Assembly: GCA_944389585.1 (NCBI GenBank)
Contig: CALXMW010000005.1
Location: forward strand, 97,935-161,934
Direction: 5' to 3'
Length of the DNA: 64,000 bases
Origin: an uncultured Kiritimatiellota bacterium
GTDB taxonomy: Bacteria; Verrucomicrobiota; Kiritimatiellia; RFP12; DVOR01
Shown: one piece after another, positions 52,408 to 61,714 of the stretch
Position numbering within the stretch: the stretch's first letter is position 1
Layout of the letters: each line of letters begins with the position of its first letter
Position numbers and translations under genes: made by a program
Notes under the pieces: model-generated
Seen by the model: only the letters and a program-made list of their open reading frames with translations
What the model was told of the DNA's origin: nothing
Databases searched by the model: none

Positions 52408-53001
52408 TCATTTGCGCAACGCCAGCCGAATCAATTCCTGCACCGTGGCCTTTGGGTTCTTCTCGAAGGCCGCCTGGGCCATCGCGCGCGCCTCGTCGGG
52501 CTTGTTGCCCAGGGCGACGAGCGAGAGGATCGCGTCGCGCAGCGCGGGGGCCGCCGCCTCGGCCTCGGCGCCTTTGCCGGCCAGGGCCTCGACGGGGTCG
52601 ACTTTGTCTTTCAGTTCCATGACGATGCGCTCGGCCGTCTTCTTGCCGACGCCGGAGATGGAGGAGAGGCGCCGCACGTCGCCCTCCGCGATGGCGGCGG
52701 CCAGCTCGCGCGGCGTCAGGCCGCTGAGCACGGCGAGCGCCAGCTTCGGCCCGATGCCGGTGATGCCCAGGAGCGCCTGGAAGAAGCGCCGTTCGCGCGC
52801 CGTGGCGAAGCCGAAGAGCGCCTCGTCGTCTTCGCGGATCAGGTGGTGGATGTTGAGGCAGACCTGCTCGCCCGTCGCCGGGAGTCGGTCGAAGGTCGAG
52901 AGCGGCACCGTCACGCCATAGCCCACGCCGCCGCAGTCGACGACGATCCCCGCGGGGGTCTTTTCGGCCAATTCGCCCTTCAATCGCGTGATGTAGCCCA
53001 T
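52408..53001 (-). CDS. ruvA: Holliday junction DNA helicase subunit RuvA
   Basis: 197 residues: OB fold (MGYITRLKGELAEKTPAGIV), the two HhH motifs LLGITGIGPKLALAVLSG and LSSISGVGKKTAERIVMEL, and the C-terminal RuvB-binding domain (DAILSLVALGNKPDEARAM). Nine bases separate it from the FHA-AAA regulator. ruvB and ruvC are not in the window. Confidence 0.96.
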   Translation of the reverse strand: MGYITRLKGELAEKTPAGIVVDCGGVGYGVTVPLSTFDRLPATGEQVCLNIHHLIREDDEALFGFATARERRFFQALLGITGIGPKLALAVLSGLTPRELAAAIAEGDVRRLSSISGVGKKTAERIVMELKDKVDPVEALAGKGAEAEAAAPALRDAILSLVALGNKPDEARAMAQAAFEKNPKATVQELIRLALRK

Positions 53002-53010
53002 GGCGGCGCC

Positions 53011-54318
53011 TCAATCGCTGTTGCGCATCCCGTATTTTCGGATGAGCCGTTGGAGGTAGGCGCGCTCGATGCCGGCCGAGCGCGCGGACTGCGACACGTT
53101 CTGGGCGTTCCGCGCCAGCAGGTCGCTCAGGTATTTGCGCTCGAACTCCTCGATGAGCGCGTTCTTCATGTCCTTGAAGGGCCGGTCGGCGGAGACCTGG
53201 AAGGCTTGCGACGCGGTGTCCTCCTCGGGCTCGAGCTGCCCTTGCCCTTGCAGGAAGGCGCCCAAATCCGCCGGGATCCGCCCCAGCGCCTCCAGGCGCT
53301 CCAGGAGCGAGCGCAGCTCGCGGATGTTCCCTGGCCAGTTGTAGCGCCGCAGGAAGGCGATGGTGGAGGGTTGCTCGCACCAGGCCCGGAGCGCCTCGCC
53401 CACCTTCAGCCGCTCGGCGATGGAGCGCAGCAGAAGCGGGATGTCGTCCCGCCGGCGGCGCAACGCCGGCAGCTCGATCACGATCACCGCCAGCGCGTAA
53501 TAGAGCGGCTGATAGAAGGAGCCCGCGCGCGCCAGGTCGCCCAAGTTCTCCTTCGCCGCCGCGATGAAGCGCACGTCCTTGCGCGTCTCCACCGCGCGCA
53601 GGAGCAAGGGCTGCACATCCGCCGGCATCCGCGCCAACGAATCCACGAAGAGCGTCCCGCCGCTCGCCAAGTCCAGCGCCCCGCGCGTCTGCTCGTCGCC
53701 GAAGAGCTCCCGCCTCGCCGTTTCCAGCGAATCGAAGCCGTTGCAATCCAAGACGATGAAAGGCTTGTCCGCCCGGGCCGATTCCATGTGGATGTCCCCG
53801 GCCAGCTCCTCCTTGCCCGTTCCCGTCTCGCCGAAGATCAGCACCGGGCTTTCGCAGGCCGCCGCCTGCTCCGCCAAAAGGAAGACATGGCGCATCAGCG
53901 GCGTGCGCCCGATGCTGTGGCCGAATTGCTCGCGGGCGCTCATCGCCAGCTCCGGCCTGTCCTGCACCGCCGGCACCACCAGGCGCGTCCGCCCCAACTG
54001 CACCTCCGTGTTCGGCGGCAGCTTCGCCGAGGTCACCTTCACCCCTTCGATGCACGTGCCGTTCGTCGAGCCCAAATCGTTGATGGAAAGGTTTCCCCGC
54101 TCGTCGCAGACAATCTCGCAATGGCGGCGCGAGACCGTCGGGTCGGCGATGGAGAGGTCGTTCGTCAGCCCCGAGCCGATTGAGTACGGGAACTTCCCGA
54201 TCACGTACTCCCGCCCCTCCAACGGCCCCGCCGTCACCAACAGCCGCGGCTTCTGCCCCGCCCCGCCAGACGGCGCGACGGTCGGCAACACAATCGTGCG
54301 CGATTCCGATTCCTTCAT
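53011..54318 (-). CDS. FHA-AAA-Fis regulator lacking sigma-54 activation motifs
   Basis: 435 residues. The FHA domain (SRRH 63-66, GSTNGT 83-88) should bind phosphothreonine. A bacterial-enhancer-binding-protein AAA domain follows: Walker A GETGTGKE (163-170) and sensor II WPGNIREL (328-335) are intact. The GAFTGA loop is deleted (ELFGDEQ runs within ten residues into GGTLF), Walker B is VDS instead of LDE (225-227), and the arginine-finger segment reads FYQPLYYAL. The C-terminal Fis-type HTH is normal (NVSQSARSAGIERAYLQRLI). It therefore probably binds DNA and phosphoproteins but cannot drive sigma-54 opening. The start MKESESRT follows a TATCAT -10 by 30 bases. Confidence 0.85.
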   Translation of the reverse strand: MKESESRTIVLPTVAPSGGAGQKPRLLVTAGPLEGREYVIGKFPYSIGSGLTNDLSIADPTVSRRHCEIVCDERGNLSINDLGSTNGTCIEGVKVTSAKLPPNTEVQLGRTRLVVPAVQDRPELAMSAREQFGHSIGRTPLMRHVFLLAEQAAACESPVLIFGETGTGKEELAGDIHMESARADKPFIVLDCNGFDSLETARRELFGDEQTRGALDLASGGTLFVDSLARMPADVQPLLLRAVETRKDVRFIAAAKENLGDLARAGSFYQPLYYALAVIVIELPALRRRRDDIPLLLRSIAERLKVGEALRAWCEQPSTIAFLRRYNWPGNIRELRSLLERLEALGRIPADLGAFLQGQGQLEPEEDTASQAFQVSADRPFKDMKNALIEEFERKYLSDLLARNAQNVSQSARSAGIERAYLQRLIRKYGMRNSD

Positions 54319-54348
54319 CACTCTTTCGCTCCCAAAAGCATCCCTCCC

Positions 54349-54357
54349 ATGATACCA
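54349..54357 (-). promoter_or_regulatory. Promoter of the FHA-ruvA-dapF-rsmE operon
   Basis: Minus strand TGG-TATCAT (hexamer 54349-54354), with TTTCCG 17 bases further upstream as a weak -35; 30-base leader. Confidence 0.5.
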
Positions 54358-54462
54358 CATCCCATCCCCCGCGGAAATCTCCCCTCCCCTACCTGGGGCC
54401 GCGCCCCGCCTCCTGCGCCGCGCAGGGCGTTTGCTGTGGCATCGCCGGTGGCGGGTTTGGCC

Positions 54463-55536
54463 TCAGCGTTGCGGCGGACGGGGCTTGCGGCAGAGGGCCG
54501 TGGCCGCCGCGAGGGCGGCGCGGCGCACCAAATCCACGCAGAGCCCGGCGGCGAAGGTGAGGCCGGCGCAGGCCACGAGGATGGCCGCCGTCGGCAGCCA
54601 GGGGCAGTGCGCCGCCAACCACGCCTCGGGGGCTTTGTAGAGGTAGACCCGCAGGGGCGATTCGTGAAAGAGGTAGACGCCGAACATCGAAGGGCCCAGG
54701 AAACAGGCCGCCCGCGTCACCCACCGCGGCGGGCGCACGCTTAGGAAGACGAGGAGCGCCGCGACCGCCGTCAGCCAGATGGGTGGCGCGTTGTAGCCCA
54801 GGTTTTTGAGCACGTCGATGCAACCGTGCGGCGCGCCGACGTGCCAATCGAAGGCCCAGGCGCGCAACGGCACGGCCAGCAGAAGGAAGGTCAGCAGGCC
54901 CAGGAGAAGCGGCAGACGGAGGCGCCTCAGGCGGGCGTCCCACCCCAAGAGGCGCGCCGTCCGCGCCGTGACGTAGACGAAGGCTAGGGTGGCGAAGGTG
55001 TGCGAGGCCCAGCCGGTGACGGAGAAGGCGGTGAAGAGGAGGATTGGCCCGGCGTTGAAGGCGTTCGCCCAGTCCAACGTCATCGCCAGCGCGAAGAGGC
55101 CCCACGCGGCAAGGAGCTTTTGCGGCTCTTTGGCCAGCGCCTCGAGGCCCGCGTTGAGGATGGGGGAGAGGGCCATCAACGCCAGGTAGGCGGCGCCGAA
55201 CCAGTTGCCGCTCAGCGTGAGGCGCGGCGGGTCGGGCCAGACCCCCGCCAGCCAGGCCCCGGCCTCGAGGGCGCAGAAGAGGACGCTGTAGAAGGCGAAG
55301 AGGCCCAGGAGCTTGACGGCCTTCCACCAAGAGAAGCGGATGCCGTACCATCCGGAAATCGCGACGAAGCCGTCGACCGCCGGGACGGTGAGGGCGAAAA
55401 TCAGCATCGCCGCCCATGTCCCCGTCAGCGGCCCATGCACGCAACAATGGTGCAGCACGATGGCGAACATCAGCAGACAGCGGAAAAGTTCCACGCCGCC
55501 ATCGCGGGTCGCCTTGGGTTGTTTGGCCTTTGCCAT
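54463..55536 (-). CDS. Acyltransferase-3 family membrane protein
   Basis: 357 residues with about ten membrane helices. The opening GGVELFRCLLMFAIVLHHC contains the catalytic-His region of the acyltransferase-3/OafA family, which O-acylates surface sugars. The annotated ATG directly abuts a TATAAT sequence; a GTG 14 codons later (GVELFRC) is an alternative start. It is preceded by a roughly 200-base structured leader and may be controlled by it. Confidence 0.85.
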   Translation of the reverse strand: MAKAKQPKATRDGGVELFRCLLMFAIVLHHCCVHGPLTGTWAAMLIFALTVPAVDGFVAISGWYGIRFSWWKAVKLLGLFAFYSVLFCALEAGAWLAGVWPDPPRLTLSGNWFGAAYLALMALSPILNAGLEALAKEPQKLLAAWGLFALAMTLDWANAFNAGPILLFTAFSVTGWASHTFATLAFVYVTARTARLLGWDARLRRLRLPLLLGLLTFLLLAVPLRAWAFDWHVGAPHGCIDVLKNLGYNAPPIWLTAVAALLVFLSVRPPRWVTRAACFLGPSMFGVYLFHESPLRVYLYKAPEAWLAAHCPWLPTAAILVACAGLTFAAGLCVDLVRRAALAAATALCRKPRPPQR

Positions 55537-55755
55537 ATTATAAAAGCACGCTTCCTTTTGCGCGCTTCAACCGAGGCCCTAGGATGTGCCCATAAGCAAA
55601 CACGCGAAAGGAAGCGTGCCAAACACGGCACGCTTTGCCTAACCCGTCGCCTGCTTATTGAAATTTCCTAGGTTTCAGTTGAAGCGACTTTGTTACGCAC
55701 AAGCGTTAAATGCCCGCGGCTCTCCCGCGGGGTGACGCCCAGTATACCACACTGC
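55537..55755 (-). promoter_or_regulatory. Promoter and structured, switch-like leader of the acyltransferase
   Basis: Minus strand: extended -10 TGG-TATACT (hexamer 55741-55746) starts a roughly 200-base untranslated leader. It contains CCCGCGG-GAGAG-CCGCGGG, ACGC-TTGT-GCGT, a GTCGC...GCGAC closed arm enclosing TGAAA/TTTCA, hairpin 1 (55612-55620 with 55627-55635, AAGCGTGCC/GGCACGCTT) and hairpin 2 (55603-55620 with 55546-55564). Hairpins 1 and 2 share bases 55612-55620, so they exclude each other. Hairpin 2 ends in TTTT just before the ATG and buries an AAGGA. This is the layout of a riboswitch or attenuator; no known class is recognised. A stand-alone ncRNA ending at hairpin 1 is the alternative. 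Confidence 0.5.
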
Positions 55756-55809
55756 CTCGCCCGGCGGTGCGTCGGCAGCGGTTTTTCGTTCGTGATTTGG
55801 GGGTGGGCG

Positions 55810-55818
55810 TGGTATAAT
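55810..55818 (+). promoter_or_regulatory. Extended -10 promoter of dnaE
   Basis: TGG-TATAAT (hexamer 55813-55818), six bases, then ATG, with no Shine-Dalgarno; a leaderless dnaE mRNA is predicted. Confidence 0.6.
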
Positions 55819-55824
55819 GGGGCC

Positions 55825-58800
55825 ATGAGCGAGACGAGGCAAGGTGAGACGGTGCCGTTTGTGCATTTGCACGTGCACACGGGCTATTCGTTGTTGGACG
55901 GGGCGTGCCAGGTGCCGGCGTTGGTGAAGCGGGTGAAGGCGCTGGGGATGGGGGCGTGCGCGATCACGGATCACGGGTGCCTCTATGGGCTCAAGGCCTT
56001 TTACGATGCGTGCAGGAAGGAAGGCGTCAAGCCGATTTTGGGGTGCGAGGCGTATGTCTCGCGGGTGGGGCGGTTGGATCGGACGGTTCGGAGCGGGGAT
56101 CACCTGATTTTGTTGGCGAAGAACTTGGTGGGGTATCACAACCTGCTTCGCCTGATCTCGCTGGCGCACATCGAGGGGTTTTACGGGCGGCCGAGAATAG
56201 ACCGGGAGCTGTTGGAGCGCTATCACGAGGGGTTGATCTGCTCGTCGGCGTGCGTGGCGGGGATCGTGCCGCGGATGATCGAGGAGGGGCGGCTGGACGA
56301 GGCCGAGGCGCAGGCGCGGTGGTACCAAAACCTTTTTGGGGAGGATTATTACCTGGAAATCATGCTGCACAAGAGCGAGGTGCGGGGCCCGGGGGAGGAG
56401 GAGCACCGGGAGCTCTATCAGCGGCAGTCGCTGGTCAACCGCGAAATCGTCAAGTTGGGGGAAAAGCTGGGGATTACGGTCATCGCGACGAACGACGTCC
56501 ATTTCCTGATGAAGGAGGACGGCCCGGCGCATGATGTGCTCCTCTGTGTGAGCACGGGGAAGAAGCTCTCCGACGAGCGGCGCCTGCGCTACACCCAGCA
56601 GGAGTGGCTGAAAAGCTACGAGGAGATGATGGAGGCCCTGCCCGGCCACGAGGACGCCATCCGCGCGACCGTCGGCGTGGCGGAGAAGGTGGAGGCCTAT
56701 GAGCTGAACTCCGACCCGATCATGCCGAAGTTCCCGATTCCCGAAAGCTTCGGCACGGAGGCGGACTACGCGGGGCGCTTCCCCGAGGAGGCGCTGCGGG
56801 CAGAGTTCGAGCGCTACGACAAGTTCGACGGCTACGACAAGGTGCTCCGCATCAAGCTGGAGAGCGATTATCTGGCGCACTTGGCCTGGGAGGGCGCGGC
56901 GCGGCGCTGGCCGGGCGCGGCGCTGACCGAGGAAATCAAGGAGCGCATCGCCTTCGAGCTGAACACCATCAAGCAGATGGGCTTCCCGGGCTACTTCCTG
57001 ATCGTGCAGGATTACATCGCCGCGGCGCGCGGGATGGGCGTCATCGTCGGCCCGGGGCGCGGCAGCGCGGCGGGCAGCGCGGTGGCCTATGCCCTGGGCA
57101 TCACGGACATCGACCCCATCCGCTACGACCTGCTCTTCGAGCGCTTCCTGAACCCAGACCGCATCTCCATGCCGGATATCGACGTGGACTTCGACGACAA
57201 CGGCCGCGGCCGCGTGTTGGAGTGGGTGACGGAAAAGTACGGCGCCGACCACGTGGGGCACATCGCCACCTTCGGCATCATGGCCCCGAAAAGCGCCATT
57301 AAAGACGTCTGCCGCGTGCTCGATTACCCGCTCTCGGACGCGAACGCGCTGGCGGCGATGGTGCCCGACACGCCGAAAATCACCTTCGCCAAGGCCTTCA
57401 AGGAAAACCCGAAACTCGCCGAAATCCTGGATGGCGACGACCCGCTGAAGCGCCAAATCCTCGAGCTGGCCATGCGCCTGGAAGGGACGACGCGCAACAT
57501 CGGCGTCCACGCCTGCGGCATCATCATCAGCCGCGACCCGCTGATGGAGACCATCCCCATCGTCCCCACCGCCGGCGAAAGCCTCATGACCACGCAATAC
57601 GACGGCCACTTCGTGGAGCCGATCGGCTTGCTGAAGATGGACTTCCTGGGGCTCAAGACCCTCTCGGTGCTCAAGGCCTGCCTCGCCTCCATCAAGGAAT
57701 CCCACGGCGTCGAGGTGGACATGGACAAAATCCCCATCGACGACAAAGAGACCTTCGAGCTCTTCTCACGCGGCGAGACCGACGGCCTCTTCCAGTTCGA
57801 ATCCGACGGCATGAAGGCCCACCTGCGCGCCCTGCGCCCCAACCGCTTCGAGGATCTGGTGGCCATGAACGCGCTCTACCGCCCCGGCCCGATGGCCTAC
57901 ATCCCCTCCTTCATCAAACGCAAACACGGCGAGGAACAAATCGCCTACGACCACCCCTTGATGGAGAAATACCTCAAGGACACCTACGGCATCACCGTCT
58001 ACCAAGAGCAGGTCATGCTCCTCTCGCGCCTGCTCGGCGGCTTCACCCGCGGCGAATCGGACACCCTCCGCAAGGCCATGGGCAAAAAGCAGCTCGAGAC
58101 GATGGAAAAGCTCCGCGTCAAGTTCATCGAAGGCTGCCTCAAAAACCCCGCCTTCATGGAGGCCTGCGCCAACGCGGACGAGGCCCGCAAGAAAACCGAG
58201 AAGATCTGGGCGGACTGGACGGCCTTCGCCTCCTACGCCTTCAACAAGTCCCACTCCGTCTGCTACGCCTACATCGCCTACCAAACCGGCTACCTCAAGG
58301 CGCACTACCCCGCCGACTTCATGTGCGCGCAGATTTCCTCGGAAATCGGCAACTTCGACAAGATGCCCGCGCTCGTCGCCGCCGCCGCGGACATGGGTCT
58401 GCGCGTCTTGCCGCCGGACGTGAACCGCTCGCGCAGCCACTTCTCGCCAGAAGGCAAAGACGCCGTCCGCTTCGGCCTCGGCGCGATCCGCAACGTCGGC
58501 GAGGCCGCCGGCGCGCTCATCGTCTCCGAGCGCGAGGCCAACGGCCCCTACAAAGGGCTCGTGGACTTCTGCAAACGCCTCTGCGGCGCCGCCGCCAAAG
58601 CCGCCAACGACAACAAGCTCCTCGTCACCAAACGCGCCATCGAGGCCCTTGTCCGAAGCGGCGCGATGGCCGGGCTCGACGCGAACCAAGGCCGCCTCCT
58701 GGGCGGCATCGACTTCGCCTTCTCCCGCGTCGCCGAGGCCGACCGCGACGGCGCCAGCGGCCAAGGCTCCCTCTTCGAGCTCCTGGGCGAGGGCGGCGAC

Positions 58801-59565
58801 GCCGGCGCCCTCGGCGGCGAAGACCTGCCCAACGCCCCCGACCGAACCGAAAAGGAAAAGCTCCAAGACGAGCGCGACCTGCTCGGCGTCTACCTCACCG
58901 GCCACCCCGTCGACCGCTACCGCACCCTCGTGCGCTCCTTCCAAACCGTCACCGCCGACCGCTTCGCCGCCACCCTGCGCACCCACGACGCCGCGCGCGT
59001 GGCCGGCATCCTCACCGGCGTGCGCGTCGCCCTCTCCAAAGCCAGCAAGCGCCCCTGGGCCGAGCTCACCCTCGAGGATGGCACCGGCACCGTCAAAATC
59101 CTCGCCTTCAACGACAACTACGAGCGCCACAAAGACCTCTTCGTCCAAGACGCGCCCGTCCTGGTCTGCGGCGAGGCGAAGTTCGAGGAGGGGCGCGACC
59201 CCGTCCTCTTCGCCAGCGAGGCCTATGCGTTGCAGGACGCCCCCGCCGTCTTCGCCAAGCGCCTGGACGTCCGTTGCCGCGTGAACAACGACCGCCCCTC
59301 CGCGGAGAAGATGGAAAAGATGCGCGACCTGCTCGCCGCGCACCCCGGCGGCTTCCCGATCTCCATCACCCTCGACCTCCCCGGCAACCGCGTCGCGCCC
59401 ATCGAGCCCGAGGCCTCCTGGGCAATCGACCCCACCGCCGAGTGCATCGCCGCGCTCGAGGCGCTCTGGGGGCGCACCGCCGTCACCTACACCAAAAAGA
59501 ACAACGACATCTTTGGCGACCCCAAGCGTAACCGCCGCCGTTACGTCCCGCGGGACGCCTCGTAA
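55825..59565 (+). CDS. dnaE: DNA polymerase III alpha subunit
   Basis: 1246 residues of the DnaE1 type. N-terminal PHP domain (HLHVHTGYSLLDG), palm with catalytic PDIDVDFDD (D451, D453), fingers, HhH region, clamp-binding motif QGSLF (980-984) and OB fold (about 1040-1120; TVKILAFNDNYE). It is the replicative polymerase. Translation from the ATG six bases below TATAAT fits the family N-terminus; the longer in-frame upstream reading contains the promoter and was rejected. Confidence 0.97.
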   Translation: MSETRQGETVPFVHLHVHTGYSLLDGACQVPALVKRVKALGMGACAITDHGCLYGLKAFYDACRKEGVKPILGCEAYVSRVGRLDRTVRSGDHLILLAKNLVGYHNLLRLISLAHIEGFYGRPRIDRELLERYHEGLICSSACVAGIVPRMIEEGRLDEAEAQARWYQNLFGEDYYLEIMLHKSEVRGPGEEEHRELYQRQSLVNREIVKLGEKLGITVIATNDVHFLMKEDGPAHDVLLCVSTGKKLSDERRLRYTQQEWLKSYEEMMEALPGHEDAIRATVGVAEKVEAYELNSDPIMPKFPIPESFGTEADYAGRFPEEALRAEFERYDKFDGYDKVLRIKLESDYLAHLAWEGAARRWPGAALTEEIKERIAFELNTIKQMGFPGYFLIVQDYIAAARGMGVIVGPGRGSAAGSAVAYALGITDIDPIRYDLLFERFLNPDRISMPDIDVDFDDNGRGRVLEWVTEKYGADHVGHIATFGIMAPKSAIKDVCRVLDYPLSDANALAAMVPDTPKITFAKAFKENPKLAEILDGDDPLKRQILELAMRLEGTTRNIGVHACGIIISRDPLMETIPIVPTAGESLMTTQYDGHFVEPIGLLKMDFLGLKTLSVLKACLASIKESHGVEVDMDKIPIDDKETFELFSRGETDGLFQFESDGMKAHLRALRPNRFEDLVAMNALYRPGPMAYIPSFIKRKHGEEQIAYDHPLMEKYLKDTYGITVYQEQVMLLSRLLGGFTRGESDTLRKAMGKKQLETMEKLRVKFIEGCLKNPAFMEACANADEARKKTEKIWADWTAFASYAFNKSHSVCYAYIAYQTGYLKAHYPADFMCAQISSEIGNFDKMPALVAAAADMGLRVLPPDVNRSRSHFSPEGKDAVRFGLGAIRNVGEAAGALIVSEREANGPYKGLVDFCKRLCGAAAKAANDNKLLVTKRAIEALVRSGAMAGLDANQGRLLGGIDFAFSRVAEADRDGASGQGSLFELLGEGGDAGALGGEDLPNAPDRTEKEKLQDERDLLGVYLTGHPVDRYRTLVRSFQTVTADRFAATLRTHDAARVAGILTGVRVALSKASKRPWAELTLEDGTGTVKILAFNDNYERHKDLFVQDAPVLVCGEAKFEEGRDPVLFASEAYALQDAPAVFAKRLDVRCRVNNDRPSAEKMEKMRDLLAAHPGGFPISITLDLPGNRVAPIEPEASWAIDPTAECIAALEALWGRTAVTYTKKNNDIFGDPKRNRRRYVPRDAS

Positions 59566-59578
59566 AAAGGAGCCCGCC

Positions 59579-61714
59579 ATGCGCCGCACCATCCTGCTTT
59601 CCGCGCTCTTTCTCTACACGCTCGCCGGGGCCTTCCTGCTCTTTTCCGCCGGGCGCGTCTATGGCCAGTGGACGGGCGGTTTCGCCCTCTGGCCCATCGT
59701 CCTTCCCGCGCTCATCGCGGGATGGGTCGTGGGCTGGGCGCTCCGCCGTTGGGCCGAGCGCCGCGTGGGCCCGCGCCTCTTGGGTGCCGCTGCCCTGGCG
59801 GTGGCCCTGGCTTCGGCCTTCGCCTTCCTGCTCCCGGCCGAGGCCGTCCGCTCGTGGACGTTGCTGTCCATGCGTATCGGTCTGACCTACGAGGCCTGGC
59901 GCGGCTTCGTGTGGGGGCGGGCCGTGCTGTGGTTCGTGCCGCTGGCCTTCCTCCTGCCCTTGCTCTGGGTGCGCGGCAGCGCCATCGCCGAGCGCGGCAG
60001 GCTGACGGTCTTCGTCGGCGTCTGCGTGGGCTTCATCCTCGGGCGCATCTTCGTGGGGCATCTGCCGACCTTCCATCTCTGGACCGCGTGCGTGGCGGCG
60101 CTGTTGCTGGCCGGCGGCGTGTGGCTCGTCGCGGCCTTCGGGCGGCTGTGGGCCCGCATCCTCGCGGCCCTCACGGGGGCGGCATGCCTTTACGGCTCCT
60201 TCGTGCTTTGGGCCGTCGGCTTCTCGGCGGCAGACCCCCTGCGGGAGGTCAACCCCTTTGCCGTCATCGCCGCGCGGGACGTCGGCTACACCGGCACGGG
60301 GACGGAGGGTTTCACCCTCTTGGAAGGCCGCGTCGTCCAGGCCGAAGACCAGGACACGGCCGCCCGCGCCGCCGCGCAGTTCATCCCCGCGCTCCTCAAG
60401 CCCGCGCCCAACGCCCGCATCGCCGTCCGCCCCATCGCCGCCGAGCCGCTCCTGCCCGCTTGCGAGGCCGGCAAGCTCAAGGGCCTTTACGACGCCATCT
60501 GGGTGGAGCTCCCCCCCGCGTGGATGCCCGAGGAGCAAGACTTCTTCCGCGCCGCCGCGCTCTCCGCCGTTCTCGGGAACCTCCAGGAAAGCGGCATCCT
60601 GGTCTACGCGCTCGACGCCCGCGCGCTCGACGCCCGCATGGTGATGGAGCGCGTCGCCGTCCTGCGCAACCACTTCGAGTTCGTCCAGGTCTGGATGACC
60701 GGCCCCAACGATTGGCAGCTCGTCGCCTCCCGCAAGCCCATCACGGCCAACCTCGAGGAGCTCCTTGCCCTCTACGACCGCCCCGAGGTGGCCGAGGCCC
60801 TCCTCCGCGTCCGCCTCGGCGCGCCCGTCACCCTCCTGCCCTGCTGTCTGGCGGCGGACGCCCGCACGCTCGAGGCCGCCCTCGCCGAGCCCATCAAGCC
60901 ACGCCTTCCCCGCCGCGAGCATCTGCGCGCCCGCCGCCTGCTCTTCGACAGGGAGGGGGGGCGCAGGCTCCTGGCCGCCTTCGCGCCGCTCTACGACGTC
61001 GAGATGCCCTGGGTCACCGTGCCGTCGGAGGCCGAGGCGGAGTTTCGCGAGCTCCTCGGCGCCCTGCGCGTCGCCCGCCGCCAAGCGCTCGAAGGCAAGT
61101 TCGCCGAGGCCGGGCGCCTCAACCCCCTCGACCCCTTCCTCCAAAGCCTCGCCGAACGCGAGCTTGGCGTCGCCCGCGCCTTCGAGAAGCTCGCCGACAC
61201 GGAGAACGCCCTCAAGGCCTACAACTCCGCCTTCGCGCTGGCCCTCCCGCGCCTCTCCGACGTGCTCGGCGCGGCCGAACTCGCCAAAAGCACCGGCCAG
61301 GCCGAGCGGGCGGAACCCTATTTCCGCCTTGCCGGGAGCCTCGCCCCGGAAGACCCCGATTACCTTTCCGCCTACGCCGCCTTCCTGCTCGAGGGCAAAC
61401 GCTTCGCCGAGGCCGAGCGCGCCGCCACACAGGCCCTGCGCCAAGCCGCCGAGGCCGACCCCGCCCGCCTCGCCAGGCTCCGCTTTCTCGTCGCGACGTG
61501 CGTGGCCCGCCAGGCGGGGCGCGAGGCCGAGGGCCTCGCCTTGGCGCGCCGCGTCGCCGCCGAGGCCACGGCGCAGCAGGACAAGGACACCTACATCCCC
61601 GCCTACGGGCAACTGCTCATCGATGCCGGGCGCGCCAAGGCCGGCCTGGCCGTGAAGTTCCACTATCAGGCCTACGGCACGCTGTTGCCGCAGGCGCAGG
61701 AGACCAAGCCATGA
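59579..61714 (+). CDS. Polytopic membrane protein with degenerate spermidine-synthase-like domain and TPRs
   Basis: 711 residues. About six membrane helices in the first 225 residues; a soluble alpha/beta region (about 230-440) with the rhythm of spermidine-synthase-like domains (DAIWVELPPAWM, FFRAAALSAVLGNL) but no SAM glycine motif; then TPR-type helices (about 540-700; AFEKLADTENALKAYNSAF, AAFLLEGKRFAEAERAA). AAAAAGGAG lies before the ATG. Co-transcribed with dnaE (14 bases) and the sugar acetyltransferase (ATGA overlap). No function is assigned. Confidence 0.75.
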   Translation: MRRTILLSALFLYTLAGAFLLFSAGRVYGQWTGGFALWPIVLPALIAGWVVGWALRRWAERRVGPRLLGAAALAVALASAFAFLLPAEAVRSWTLLSMRIGLTYEAWRGFVWGRAVLWFVPLAFLLPLLWVRGSAIAERGRLTVFVGVCVGFILGRIFVGHLPTFHLWTACVAALLLAGGVWLVAAFGRLWARILAALTGAACLYGSFVLWAVGFSAADPLREVNPFAVIAARDVGYTGTGTEGFTLLEGRVVQAEDQDTAARAAAQFIPALLKPAPNARIAVRPIAAEPLLPACEAGKLKGLYDAIWVELPPAWMPEEQDFFRAAALSAVLGNLQESGILVYALDARALDARMVMERVAVLRNHFEFVQVWMTGPNDWQLVASRKPITANLEELLALYDRPEVAEALLRVRLGAPVTLLPCCLAADARTLEAALAEPIKPRLPRREHLRARRLLFDREGGRRLLAAFAPLYDVEMPWVTVPSEAEAEFRELLGALRVARRQALEGKFAEAGRLNPLDPFLQSLAERELGVARAFEKLADTENALKAYNSAFALALPRLSDVLGAAELAKSTGQAERAEPYFRLAGSLAPEDPDYLSAYAAFLLEGKRFAEAERAATQALRQAAEADPARLARLRFLVATCVARQAGREAEGLALARRVAAEATAQQDKDTYIPAYGQLLIDAGRAKAGLAVKFHYQAYGTLLPQAQETKP

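Noticed and set aside
55560..55690. tmRNA-like or 6S-like stable RNA on the plus strand
   Set aside because: A CAAACACGGCACGC stretch faintly recalls a tmRNA tag region, but there is no ALAA-type tag, no tRNA-like ends and no long 6S bubble; the minus-strand leader reading explains the helices better.
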